The notes beneath the pieces are model-generated. The model saw only the letters and a list, made by a program, of their open reading frames with translations, was not told where the DNA came from and searched no databases. Shown here in pieces: positions 31,701 through 43,660 of a DNA stretch of 64,000 bases. Origin of the DNA: Nectonema munidae (Eukaryota; Nematomorpha; Nectonematoida; Nectonematidae); the NCBI GenBank assembly GCA_030549495.1, contig JAUIRK010000097.1, positions 1,521,001 to 1,585,000 on the forward strand, in the 5' to 3' direction. Numbering within the stretch: position 1 is the stretch's first letter; each line of letters begins with the position of its first letter. The translations under genes were made by a program, and so were the position numbers.

Positions 31701-32830
31701 GGGGGGCACTTCACCCCTTGCCCCGTTCTGGCTACGCCCCTGCGCTAGAGTGATATCGATGTGAGAGGAAATTATGTTATTCTGAATGATTTTGAAGAAG
31801 GTGGGATTTTTTCTGTCGTCGCATATTCGTAGGTTATGATGTGTGATAAAAAATAGAGAAGATTCAACGCCGCGCATGTTTTCCTTATGATCCCAAAGGA
31901 AAGATCGGGCGTTACAGTCCGTTGAGATTATTAAATGATATGAACTGGATAGTTATGAGATGTGCACCTTAACTTGATTTAGAGAATGTATGAAATTGTT
32001 TGTGAATTTTTGGGGTTGGAAGGGGGAGTAGTAGGAGCAGAATAGGAGATGTGCGTTTTGAGAGAAAATTATTGTGAATACGTAATGTCGTGATAAGAAT
32101 TGAGAGAGAAAAGAGAAATTTAGTGTCGACCTTATTAGAATGCATGCGGAGTAATTAGTTTGAGATAATTAGTAGAGTGAGGTGTATTCATTTGTATGAG
32201 GTGGAGGAGAGAGTTTTGATGTGTGGGGTTCATTTAGAGGGAAAAAGTCGTAGGATGAAGAGAAGAGATGTTAAGGAGATTTGACCAGCTATGGGAGGAG
32301 TGGTTCAGATTAATATAAAGAAAATTCAACATGTGTAATTTTTAATGGTATTTGTATGTGCCTCGTTGAGCTTTTTAAAGTGTTGAATGCAAAAAGGGCA
32401 TATATTAAATGTTTCGGTATCTTTCTAATGGCAGTTTGAGCATGATTAGAGGGATCGTTATTGAAAATGCATGTAGAGATCTAGTTACCCTTGTTGCTGC
32501 TGTGGTTGCAGTGTGGAGATGTGGCTTTACATTTTGATGATGTTTGGTGGAATTTCCAAGAGTTGTCGCATTGTGTAAGACGTGATTTGAATATTTTAGA
32601 CTGAAGAATTGTGTGGTTTAGAAAGATTTTAGGTTTTTCACAAAAGTGCTTAAAGAGTGTTTTGGTGGATGTTTGAAATGATATAGTGTAGGAGTACAAA
32701 CCCTTTTTGCCTAATTGATTGAAGTTAGTGAGCCTAAGTCTTTAAAAGGAAGCAATTCTCATGTAGGAATTGTGTGGCGATATTTTCAATGGGGATGTCT
32801 ATAGTGATGCCCTAAAAGACTATGGGTGGA
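28780..32830 (-). mobile_element. I-like LINE with RNase H, interrupted and decayed
   Basis: Minus-strand non-LTR element, 5' end near 32830. A first-ORF-like region with Cys/His clusters lies around 32350-32700. The long open frame 31613-30621 covers the end of the AP endonuclease (SDQPSESDHQYITFQIDITP) and the start of the reverse transcriptase (FFPSIWKIGKLLSLPKPHK); RPISILSVLGKLLEK follows. Further on are RNase-H-like words and a zinc-ribbon-like LSGHCPCKTYFFRIKLS near 29200-29240. The 3' end resembles that of the element at 57420. A hAT MITE (31553-31742) splits the endonuclease region. Several frame breaks; not functional. Confidence 0.75.
31553..31742. mobile_element. hAT MITE inserted in a LINE
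   Basis: Ends AAGTGGCGTAGCCA and TGGCTACGCCCCTG form the CAGKGGCGTAGCC-type hAT terminus. An exact 8-bp duplication CGCTAGAG flanks it (31545-31552 and 31743-31750). The 190-bp interior is dominated by G tracts (GGGGGGGCAC and similar). Its presence inside the LINE shows that it is the younger insertion. Confidence 0.88.
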
Positions 32831-33551
32831 ATACAAGGTGGGATGTCGGTGCGGCGATGCCATTGTTCACTAGTTTGGTGTAATAATAGGCATCATAATT
32901 CTACCACATATAAATAAACAGCATGCACACTATGTTTTTTATTAAAATGATAATGACATAAGTAAATTTATCTCAGATGAAATATAACTTAGAATACACA
33001 TATTCTTCTTATTTAATTAGTGCGTAATGATGAAATAAAAAACTGTGTCCACGCTGCATATTTTCCTTCAAATTTGTATTAATAAAAAGGTCATGCTCAA
33101 ACGTGCACTATTTATATTAACTTTCACGTAAAAATAGCCATTAAGTTTACATCTAAGCTTGCTCTTTAGTTGATAGGTGGTGATTGTTCCATTTCAAACC
33201 ATTTCTATTGTCGGCTGATATTCTCACGTAAATCATAAATTTGTGTAAGAGAATTTTAGATGTGGTTTAATCATCAAATAATATTTCAAGAAAAAAGAAA
33301 AATAGATAGTTTATTATTGAATTTTTGATAAATTTTTTATTTAAATTTTAAAATGATTTTCTTTTTTCAACTACATTCTTTAAAATTTAAATAACCTTTC
33401 AAATGAAATTTAATATTTATGAATCTCTTTTAGCAAATTTTATCTTTCTTCAATTTATAGTTACAATATTTCAAAGTAATTTATTTTATAATATTTATTT
33501 TTGTTTTTTTATGAAAACTGATTACCTCTAAACATCATATAAGCAGGGTTG

Positions 33552-33598
33552 AGTAGTCGTATTTTGGACTCATTGTAGTCGTATTTTGGACTCATTGT
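33552..33598. repeat. Tandem duplication, about 23-bp unit, two copies
   Basis: GTAGTCGTATTTTGGACTCA is repeated immediately. It lies at the start of a diffuse region with GAGTCGG/CCGACTC words that recur at 10650, 36890, 53230 and 61190. Confidence 0.7.
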
Positions 33599-34438
33599 TG
33601 TGGGAGATTTAAAATGGACATAAGGTAGAGTTTGAGTCGGTGTTTAATAAATTTTTAGTGAGAGTCATATTTTTAATAATGAAAGATATTAGTCGAATCT
33701 GGAAGTGGGAGTAGATATTTCCAATTTTTATGTAATTATAATCAGAGTCTGTTTTTTATTTCAATAAGATATGAATTTATGTAAGAATTTGGAATCGAAA
33801 TCACATTTTTTCTGTCGACTTTGCAACTCACATAACAAAAAGTTTATTTCTTAAAAGTAATAAGTGTCACACTTTACGATTGAAATAAACTTTTTAGGGC
33901 TTCTCACTTTAGAGACAGATTGAATCTAAAAACGAGTTGCAGAAATCATCATAATATTTGAGTTCTACGAAAAAAAATTAGATTAAGAAAAATTTCCAAG
34001 CAATTGGCAATGCAATTTTGGGGAGGGGGCGTACACCGGCTTGGCCCCCTTTATTTCTCCCAGTGATAACGTCCATTTTATATTACAAACTAGAAAAATG
34101 AATGTAGTCTCCATTTCTATGTAAGCATGAGTAAGTGTAAGTTGTCTAGATCACTAATTACCAAAGTATTTTTTTTTTCTCTGAATTGAGAGCTGACATT
34201 TAGAAAGTCGAAAACTTGAAAAAGTCATTTGGTAATATTTAAAATATATTTTTTTAATTTTTTTATCTCAAAAATAAAGCTTATAAAATTTCCTTTCTTT
34301 ATACTATCAAACCAAAGTTACAAAAACATTATGTTTTAATTTTTATAACTTTAAATCATATTGAAAGATTTTAAGCGAATACACCCTATTTTAATAAATA
34401 AATAAATGTTGAGTACTGGATTTCATTATTATTACCTA

Positions 34439-34512
34439 TGCTTTTGAACAATTTTGATAATTGTTATATTTTGAATGCTTTTGAACAATTTTGATAATTG
34501 TTATATTTTGAA
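34439..34512. repeat. Tandem duplication, 37-bp unit, two copies
   Basis: TGCTTTTGAACAATTTTGAT, then AATTGTTATATTTTGAA, occurs twice head to tail with no visible difference. Likely a recent slippage or assembly-level duplication in non-coding DNA. Confidence 0.8.
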
Positions 34513-35357
34513 AGCTTGGCTCAATATATAGAGATTATTATTACGTTGTTGTTTTTAGTGAAATTAAATAGCAAAATTCTTCTCTATTTTTTGGTTCATT
34601 TATGTTAAAAAAAATTGGAAAAGCTGAAAAAGAATGAAAGTAACGAAATAAAAGTTAAAAAAAAATAGAATAAATACCTGAAGCAAATGATGGTAAAAAA
34701 ATACTTGAAGTGAAAGTAAAACAAGGCTGAAATTTCACCTCATTTATTCCAAAAACATTAAAACGAAGAGGACTAATAAGCGATACTAAATTTTTATGAA
34801 ATATTATAAGACATAAATCATTATACACTGACTAACTTGTCAACTTTTTTTTGTAGAATAATGAAAACATGCTTTCTATCGCTCACATTTTTTAGATTAT
34901 TTTACTATTTATTATCCACATGATCAATGGAGAATAGAAAAAATTATTGTGAAATGTTTATTATCCTCGACTAATGGAGGTTTTTTTAAATTATAAGTCT
35001 TTTAAGATTTTTATAAGTTTTTTAAGACTTATAAGTTTTTTAATTTTCCGAAGATCAATTTGGTAAAAGATAGTTTGCCTAATGGATATTTTCTCCAAAA
35101 ATATAAGACAAATTTAAAGATACCCATGAGTAGGAATTGGTTCATTCTCGGGCCTGACGTAAATAATTGTCACTCCTGATTAGATAACCAATAGCAGTTC
35201 CCCTACTCTACAAGAGTAAAAATTTATGAATCTTTATATTTCATGCAGTAGTACTTACGAAAATTCGTCTCCAACTTCATTTACTTAAAAGCCTTATATA
35301 TTTAATGCACTTCTCACTTCAAATAAAGAATGTACATTGCATATATTTACAATTTTT

Positions 35358-36829
35358 GAATCAAGTAAAGATGAGCACTCCCAAAAATGACTAGTAAAGA
35401 AAAGCACCCCCGATTTTTGACTAGTAAAGAAAAGCACCTCAGATTTTTAATAAGTAAAGATAGGCTCCCAATTTTAACTAACAGAATAAATTAGAAAAAA
35501 AAATTAAAATATAGGATCAAATTTAATAAAATTGATATTGTTATATTAGAAAATAAAATTATATATTGAAATGACAAATTTATTATTAAGTTTAATCAAA
35601 TTGATATTGTGCTGCAATAGTGTTACAAAATCTATCAAATTTGTCGTACTTGTTTAATTCGTTGTTCCACATGAATTCATTCAAATAAATGTTCAGAAAT
35701 TCTCTTTTACATCCGAGCCTTTGTTTTATTCTTTTTTTGTGTTTGTTCCAATAGCTCTCCATTGCTTGTGTATGAACGCCCTATCAATAAAATTCAATGA
35801 GTGGTTAACAGTATGATGCGTAAGTCCAAGGTCTCTTTGAATGTTCCTGTATCCTTTCCATTGATCACTATGAATAATTGATCGAGGCACAACTACTTTT
35901 CTAATTATAGGCAACAGTGTTTCGGCATTGCGCGAGTCGACTATCTCAATATAACCCTGGGATGGTGATAAAGTAGGATCAACTATTCCAAATACCCATA
36001 GAGGTTTCTGAGCATAACCTCCCCTATGGTGTTTTGGTTTATGACTAAAACAAGATTTATCAATCTGTAACGTTATGCCTGGTCCACCAAGCTTAATAGG
36101 ATTGCTTTCAAAATGTTTCATACAAATTTCACGAAAAAAACTAAACATGCCAATAACTGTCACTTTTGAAACATTCAATAACTGCATAGTCTGCAAAACA
36201 CTCAGTTCCTGACACCAGTAAAATATTCCTTCTAACCACTTTTGGAAAGAAAGCTTTGAACGATAAAAAAAGAATCTTGGCGAATTGATTCGTAGTGCTT
36301 ATATTACTGCATTCCTTAACTTAACACTTCCAGACATATTTGTCTTGAATTGAAGAACGTTTTGTCCAGTTTATCAACTTGCTACATTGAAGGCATTTCA
36401 GTTCTGTTCTCAAAAGATTCTGCTGCTTCATCCAGTTAATCACAGGTGTCGGGTCTTCAACCAATAGTGGCTTAATAATTTCTTCATACATAAAACGATC
36501 CATGTTGTTAGTTGTTTTTTAACAATTCAAAAAGAACAATTTTATCGTCAGCTGAAAGATATGAAAAAATATTAGGAAACAGCAGACGATTTTATTAAAA
36601 GAATAAACTTTGCATGAAAAAAGGGTTAAAGAAAATAATTGTTAAATCCTAATAAAAAATATAAAAAAAAAGCGAGGAGAAAAGTTTTGTCATTTTTTTT
36701 GATAATGAATTTTCGTTCACATTTTGAAAAATTCTGCAATATATTTGCAGGCAATTCTGTTTTTCATAAATAAGCAAGTAAAGATAAGCACCCCCGTAGA
36801 AACAGGGAGTGTTCATCTTTACTTGATCC
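35358..36829 (-). mobile_element. Merlin DNA transposon with both ends and target duplication
   Basis: The left end GAATCAAGTAAAGATGAGCA is mirrored by the right end TGTTCATCTTTACTTGATCC (about 25 bp with the following CTCCC/GGGAG). It is flanked by an exact 8-bp CAATTTTT (35350-35357 and 36830-36837), the Merlin/IS1016 target length. Subterminal repeats of AGTAAAGAAAAGCACCCCC type occur at 35364-35470 and again near 36776. The element is 1472 bp with one transposase gene on the minus strand. Confidence 0.85.
35590..36503 (-). pseudogene. Merlin (ISXO2-like) transposase, lightly broken
   Basis: Begins ATG at 36503 (MDRFMYEEIIKPLLVEDP). A zinc-ribbon-like segment LKCLQCSKLINW ... DKYVWKC is followed by FFYRSKLSFQKWLEGIFYW. 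The DDE core is then ITLQIDKSCFSH, HHRGGYAQKPLWVFGIVD, RNAETLLPIIRKVVVP, IIHSDQWKGYRNI and LTHHTVNHSLNFID, with the final block HTQAMESYWNKHKKRIKQ in another frame, ending near 35590. The first catalytic Asp (QIDKS) and the HSDQW Asp are present. By eye it has two frame shifts (after KYVWKC and after NFID) and one in-frame stop between KLRNAVI and ALRINS, so it is a young but inactive copy. Confidence 0.85.
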
Positions 36830-37136
36830 CAATTTTTTCCTATATTTAAAATACTTGGAAAAATTATCTTTGATAAAATTAAAAAAGTCGGACTCATACT
36901 CCCAATGCTAAATTTTATTAAATGCCCACTCCGACTCTGATTCCCTGTCTCTTTAATATCTCTGACTAAATTTACTAATTTTATTTTCTACAAAAAGGCT
37001 TAAAATAATAACTGTCACTTCTTGCGCGCTGTACCCTTTAAGATGCGGAGCTCGATTTGATTAAATGGCTAAAATACGCTTAACATCGTCTCTGGTTCTT
37101 CAAAAAAGATGTGATATTAGTTGGATCACACAATGC

Positions 37137-37267
37137 TTAACCCGTTAACGACCAGAACAATCAGACTATATCTATGTAAAGCAGAAGATTTGTATTAAAG
37201 TGCTTTGATAAATGCAGACGATTTTATTTTGTAAAGTAGACTATAGTCGACTCTGGGCGTTAACGGG
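37137..37267. mobile_element. piggyBac-type MITE, one TTAA degraded
   Basis: TTAACCCGTTAACGACCAGA at the left faces TCTGGGCGTTAACGGG at the right, a 14-16 bp inverted repeat. The left target TTAA is intact; the right one has mutated (AAAAAG follows). About 131 bp. Confidence 0.7.
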
Positions 37268-38175
37268 AAAAAGTTAGTTTTTGAAAATGAGTTTTGTCAT
37301 TCTCGAAACAACAGCCAAGATATAATTATAATGAATTGTATTATATGTAACAAACAAAGTATACGAATCATTATTATATTCTAAATCATTTGTCTATCTT
37401 GATAGCTTAGTGAAAATCTCCAAAACCAAGTTAGTATAAGATTTCAATTTTATGTACGTTATTCTTATCTATTAATGTATTTTAAAAAGTTTTCTAGTTC
37501 CTAGACTTTGGTTGTTTTAGTTTTTGGACATTACGAGTATTTTATTCCAAACGTGAACACATCTTGATCAAAAATGTTAAAATGGAATAATTAATGTTTT
37601 AAACAGAATATTTCTCTCCTTAAAATACATATACCTTTCTAGTAACTGTGGAAAGATGATGAACTCAGTTAAACTTTTTTTTCAGCAAGAATGTTGTTTT
37701 CTTCAATTTCCTTCTCTGAGCGTATGACGCGGCGGTGATTCAAAGGAAACTAATACAAAAGAAATGATTTCTTTGGCGCGTCTTGCACACATTTATCTTC
37801 TCTTACTATTTTCATCCTTTCCCATTACTTTTGAAGAATACTTTTGTATTCCTGCTGTGTAAGCATAAATAATATCAAGACTGACTATCCATGATTCAAA
37901 TCGATTTATTTAGCATTATTTACAAGTGCTGTGATGAATCTCAAATTCTCTCTATTTTTGTGCCTTAGTTCCCAAAGTGTATTCTTCTTTTCTAAGTTTT
38001 TGCGTAATTTCATCAACATGTCAGAAGTCAATCAGTCAGTCATTATTTTGCATTTCATCAAGTGAAACGATAAATTTTTCTTTTATATTAAATATTACTA
38101 GTATATCGTACTTTTACTGCAATAAACATGTTTCTACAATATCATTAGATCTAAAATTCAATATATTCAGAACTT

Positions 38176-39420
38176 ATAGGCAGTGGCGGTTCTAGATTTT
38201 CAAAAGTGAGGGGGCCAAATAAGGGCCAAGTTTTTAAATCGATAATTTTTTATAAATTTTGCAATTTACCAAATACATATGTTTTACTTTTTTTTCTTTG
38301 AATTATTCCAATGAATGAAAATCAAATTAATAGTCCTCTTTGTCTAAGATTCACCCGTCCAGATAAGAGATATTTCTTCCCTTGGTTGCAAAACCCACTC
38401 AAAAAATTAAATTTTAAAATGTTTCGAGTAAATTTTAAATCCAGTAAAATAGGTATTTGATGTGGAGGGGCCAACATTGGGTCCAGCCAAAAAACGGGGG
38501 GGGGGGGGGGATATAGAGAAGGTCCTGTGAACTTTTTGTATAAGTTAGATTAAGATAAACATCATGAAATCATTATGTAATAGCAAATTTTTCATTGTTT
38601 AACTAAAAATATTCATTTACGTTTTTTTAGCTTTTCGATGTTTTCACCAGTACTAATCTTGTAAGAATGCATCTTATTACTTAGATTTACAAACATGGGT
38701 GTCCCCTAGAACTTTATCGAGATTGGGCAAAAAATAAGAAATAAATTTCTAGATTATTTAAAATTTAATATCTTTTATTTAATATAAAATAAAAACACCG
38801 TGTTTATGTAAAAACAATAGAAATTATCATAACATTTTTCAAATAAAATAAAGGCATAGATGATAACAAAGTTAAACTAAAATAAGTTATAATCTTGATA
38901 AATAACCAAAAGTATGTTTAAAAATAATTTAAAAACTCATTTACAATTATATAAAGTTTACTATATAAGTTAAACAATGGTATTTTTGACTATCATTTTG
39001 TTAGGCTTCAAAAAATACAAATGTTTATAATCCAGGGGGGGGGGGAGTGGAAATGACCTCTTTGCCAGTACCCGCACCAAAAAAATTATTAGGGGGGAGG
39101 GGGGGACATTATGGAAAACATTGATTATCTTATCAGAAGAGGGCGCTAAAAGTACTATATAAATTACAAATACTAATTGTTATAAAGGCATTTAATCATT
39201 TTCAAACAGTTTTGTTTCCAATATATGACATAAATGTTCTCAAAGTTACTTGCACAGCTATATGTTTTTAGAATTTTTTCTTAAGTTAAGACACTTGGGG
39301 CAAATTGAAAATTTTCAGGGGGGGGGGGCAAAAAATAAAACTTAGCGAAGGGGGGGGACTATTTTTTTTTACTTGCCCCAAAAATGTATAGGTAGCGCGG
39401 GCTCTGCTCTTTGCCACCTC
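38176..39420. repeat. G-tract-rich repeat mosaic, hAT-like left end
   Basis: It opens with GCAGTGGCGGTTCTAGATTT, a common hAT-type terminus, then GGGGGCCAAATAAGGGCC. Runs of 8-14 G recur at about 38497, 39035, 39095, 39320 and 39350, interspersed with AT-rich sequence. I could not find the matching right terminus. It is probably several overlapping decayed hAT derivatives; no reading frame is supported. Confidence 0.4.
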
Positions 39421-41440
39421 TAGCCCCCATGTATACAAAATACTTGTTGTTCACATGAACAGGAATAAAAGGAAACAACGCTGTCTGAAACCATTCACCA
39501 AGTAGGTAGATATAATATATGAGAATGGTGAAAATGATTGTGAACTTTAGACGATGAGAAATGAGATTTTTAACAGGTACCCGTTTGCCCCTATAAAAGA
39601 AAAGATACTACCCTTTAAAACTCAATGTTTCCATTCTACCCAAGAGGTGATTGAGACTACTTATTTTTAAGGGGTATCGCTAAGCTAAAATCCGCCTTAT
39701 TCTCCAACTTCATATGTAGTATATAAAAGATAGGGACAAGACAGTTTTTTCTCTATTGTAAAAAATATAGGTGCAATGTTTTAAGAAAACTGAATTTACG
39801 TTAGAAAGGGGAGAGGTCCATTCTCATGCACTATTGAAAAATTTCTGAGTTTATAAAATATTGGAAGAATTTGAAGAAAATATTTTCAAGCCACTATGTT
39901 TTACCAGCTAATCATCAGATCCTAGATTTTTAGGTAAATTATTTGAAATTTGAATAGTCAAAATTCTTGCAATCTTCAAAATAGTTGCTTCAATTCTAGC
40001 GTAACTTTATTTGTCAGAACTAAAAAGTATTCTAAAATTTATAAAAAAAAGAGCTTAAATTTTTTAAAATATGTAATATATACGTAACCTTTAAAAAATT
40101 TCGACCGAGGTAGCAAAAAATTTTAATAATGTCTTAGAAAGAGGTGATATATATGAAAGAGGCAATTTAACTTCGTATAATAACAAATAAGCTATATTAT
40201 GTATTTGAAAATTGGTATTAATGTTATGTGTTTGAAAGAGATGATAAAATTATACAAAACCTATATATATATAATTTTCATTATGAATTTTTTGTGTTAA
40301 TTTTTTTTGCAATATATATCATTCTTTTGCGATCCAAACTTCGCTTCAGTAGATATCAGAAGTCAATGTGTACTTTTTCCACTCAATACTCCACAATCTT
40401 TATCTTCAAAAAATTTAGTGATTAAGACAAGTTCAGAACATTTTATTTTTGATCATGTACTTTGACTAAAAAGTTCTAAGTATATGCTTACTATATTCAT
40501 ACAAAAATCGAAAAATAACACTCTTATATCATAGATTAGCTATCCTCTCAACGAAAAGAGAGACGGAGTCACTAATAATAATATCTCTTTCTCCTTCCTT
40601 CTGCAAGTTATAAATTTGAGATTGATGAGTCAAATGATTTCATCCCTCTCCTCTGACGTATCACCACTCACTTACTGACTTTTTGTCTGCCATCACAAAA
40701 GTGTAAAGAGCAGTTGACTTTCTTCTACTGCCTATATTTATTTACTACAACATATGCAATATAATCTTTTTTCAAGAATATCCGTTTATCATCAATTATA
40801 TTTCTACTCATTGTCCTGGAGTTTTCACTCAAGTCTAGGTTAGAATCATAACACACACACACACACACATATAATATACAGAGACACACAGCCATTATCG
40901 CGCATCGTACTGAGAGATACGTCGCCTTAAATTGTGTATTTAAGCGTAAACATTATCCTTTTTTCAATGAAAAGTTGTCTATGTTTAATTTAAAATTTTA
41001 TAAGAAATTATAAATTATTTTTATAAAAATTATCGAAAAATATTTTTCTAATCTGTCATTTAACCGGGCGTATAATTTGTCAGCTAGTTTATTAGTTAGT
41101 AAAATACCAACCTATACTTTTGAAATAGCAATTACTTAGCAACAAATTTTTGGATAAGCGGTGAATTGCTTGTCCTTCATGAAAGTGTCACCAAACTGAC
41201 ACGCATGCTGAAGTAAATAACACGACTATACACTCATATACATACACAAACATACATTCTTATATAAATATTGAGTCTTTGAAAACCAATTATTCTATTG
41301 TTTATCCATTCTGTTTAGTAATTTACGAAACAAAATAAGTTGGTATGTTTAATTTTTAAATTTCTACTATCTGAAATTCTTGGTACAAGCTAGAGTTCTG
41401 CGCCAGCGGGTTATGAACCAAATAAATGAACAACTCTATT
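39421..41440. other. Non-coding, AT-rich
   Basis: Only the AC microsatellite stands out. The open frame at 40228-40425 is low-complexity and unsupported. Confidence 0.55.
40850..40869. repeat. (AC)n microsatellite
   Basis: About ten AC units in non-coding sequence. Confidence 0.9.
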
Positions 41441-41445
41441 CTCTA

Positions 41446-41695
41446 GATCAGGCTGGTAAGGGGGTAGGGCCTTTTCAGGCCTCAAGTTGCTTTGGTTGTT
41501 GCTTAGCATTTAATGATTCTTATTTAAATATAGAATTATAATTTCTATAAGCTATAAAATTTATTTCTGTAAGAGAGAAATGAATGCGATGTTTACAATT
41601 TCCAAAATTCACCAAGAGATCCATATGAGGCATCAGGGTTGCTAATCAACCTTGGCCTTGGGCCTGAACCCTTAGCAACAGGGTTGCTTATATAA
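41446..41695. repeat. Interspersed repeat, family with 46335-46725
   Basis: CCTTTTCAGGCCTCAAGTTG near the left, GCGATGTTTACAATTTCCAA inside and ATGAGGCATCAGGGTTGCTA at the right recur in the same order at 46335-46725. GGCCTCAA and TTGAGGCC-type words at opposite ends suggest inverted termini. No coding capacity. Confidence 0.5.
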
Positions 41696-41699
41696 AAAA

Positions 41700-43260
41700 A
41701 TTTGTAAGAAATTTTCGTTACCTAGGCCTAGTACAATTACGAAAACTTTTAATGCCTGATGTCAATATATGTTCTAACATTACATTAAACAATATAAGTC
41801 TGTTTTAGGTACAGAAGTATTGGAAGCAGGTCAATTCCACCTCAAGACAATTCGGGCTCCAAATGTATTTATATTAATATTACCTTGAGGCCAAATTGTC
41901 AAAATGCTCAGCTGTCTTGTGGCCAAATTGTCCTCTCTGAATCAGCGTAGCAAATATGCACTATCAGTCGCTTGAAATATGCGTTTATTAAATTCGCTAA
42001 AGCATACACTAGTGTTTAGTTACGATTTAGTCGATAAAATATCGTTTACATGATTTAATTCGTTTTCTGTTTCATTGACTTTTACTCGTCACCCCGTATA
42101 TTACTTTGCATGCGTTGTAGGCCACTTCTCAGTTTTTGGGTTTAAATGTTCACTCAAATATAATGAAGGAAAATGCTTCAAATTTTATTATAATATAAAA
42201 TGTTTTTAGAGCCCCTTTTACATCTCACACTTCTGATGAAAAGTCTTGCGATTTTGAATGACTGCTAAGTTTACTACAAGGGAAATGTTTGTTAAGCCAT
42301 GCAAGATTGGGGTTAGGGTTTGGTATTGCAAAAGATTTTGATATTCTTCGGATTCTCAAATATTTATATATCATCTAAAATACTTTTGAGGGCAAGCATA
42401 TATTTTCTTAAAATGAAATGAGATTTATTATTTCAAGTAATTAGAAATAATATGTTTTTACAAATTTGCGCAATTTTTTACCATTCTCTTTTTATATGAA
42501 CGTAAAAAGGAGTTTGAGACAAGAAGCACTTTTCTTTAGAGATTCAGAAATCTTATTTATGCATAATCTTAGAAGCTAGGATTTGCAATGAGATTATAAT
42601 ATTGTATATGAATTTTAATTTCATCGCTGTACTCATTTCAATAGAATGCAATAATGATATGAATCTAATACGTCCACCACCTTTATTTTTCCAAGTTTAA
42701 CGAAAGTTAATTGAACGTAATAATTTTTTGAAGTGTAATTAACTATCAGCATGTATTCATTTTGTTTTTGAGTAGGTTTTCAAGGTTGTGTCACATGTGT
42801 AGTGTCTTGCTGCTTCGCCACCTCCCTTCCATCTCATACATTTTTTCTAATTGAAAAGAGAGGCAAAATAAGAACACTGTGGTTTCATTGTGATATTCTT
42901 TTATATTCACGTGAGAGAGATCATACATGCTCGACTTTTGTATTCTTGTACACTTCGCAAAATGAGGTGTGTTCATCGTTCATTAGATATTGGATTGTGT
43001 TCTTATTACATGAATAAGAACTTCGTGTTTGCATAATCCATTTTATGCATATCACACTCCCAGCGACTTACTAGGTTAGCAAATTTGCTCAACTAATTAA
43101 GCAACTATATACCAACTAGATATCTAATTAATTAAATGACTGATTAACTAGCTCAAGGATGGTCAATCCATTGCGCATGCGCCAAAACTGGCATATTGTA
43201 TAATCCAAAATGACGCATTGATGCCTTTCTATGCTAAAAATTAGTCAATTTTAGAAGTCT
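41700..43260. other. Non-coding, one short palindromic patch
   Basis: Around 41830-41940, CAATTCCACCTCAAGACAAT and the inverted-like TGTCTTGTGGCCAAATTGTC suggest a small decayed foldback. Otherwise nothing recognised; the overlapping open frames on both strands at 42790-43017 are mutually exclusive and show no family signal. Confidence 0.45.
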
Positions 43261-43264
43261 TTGA

Positions 43265-43660
43265 TACCGACGAAATCTAAGGCTAATCTTCTCTTGAGCT
43301 TTATTAGCCCGTTTTTTACATGATCGCTGTTTGGAATGAGTCTTTTCCATTTAATTCTTTCTAATGCCATTTTGCAGTCTTTTTTCAAATCAAGGTTTTT
43401 CATCTTACCCTCAGCTATTATGCAGTCTTTCCATTTCAGCTTCCTCTTTTTCTTTTGCCGTCAACCTGCTGTTTCATTATCCTTATTTCAATACTATTTT
43501 CACCTTTAAAAAAAACATGGCCAAACCATTTTAGGCGTTCTTCTTGCATCTTTTGGCTTATGCTCGATACCTTCACCGTCTTTTGCTCACTCCACTCATC
43601 CACCTTAGCATTTTCATTTCAGCAAAAATGTTGATGAAATGAAAATGAGGAAATCTAAGG
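43265..43660 (-). mobile_element. LINE 3' fragment (RT C-terminal tail)
   Basis: Minus-strand words KWKDCIIAEGKMKNLDLKKD and WKRLIPNSD match the ending 'GRPKLRWKDCI...DL...A.DR..WR..I' of endonuclease-type LINE reverse transcriptases, and MKMLRWMSG upstream matches the same tail region. The frame is broken several times. Only the last part of the element is present. It is a different family from the I-like LINEs, which carry RNase H. Confidence 0.55.

Larger units (their letters stand above)
32831..35349. other. Non-coding, decayed repeats only
   Basis: Contains the two tandem duplications, GAGTC-type repeat words (33600-33800) and a hAT-like scrap GGGGGCGTACACCGGCTTGG near 34025. No supported gene. 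Confidence 0.55.
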
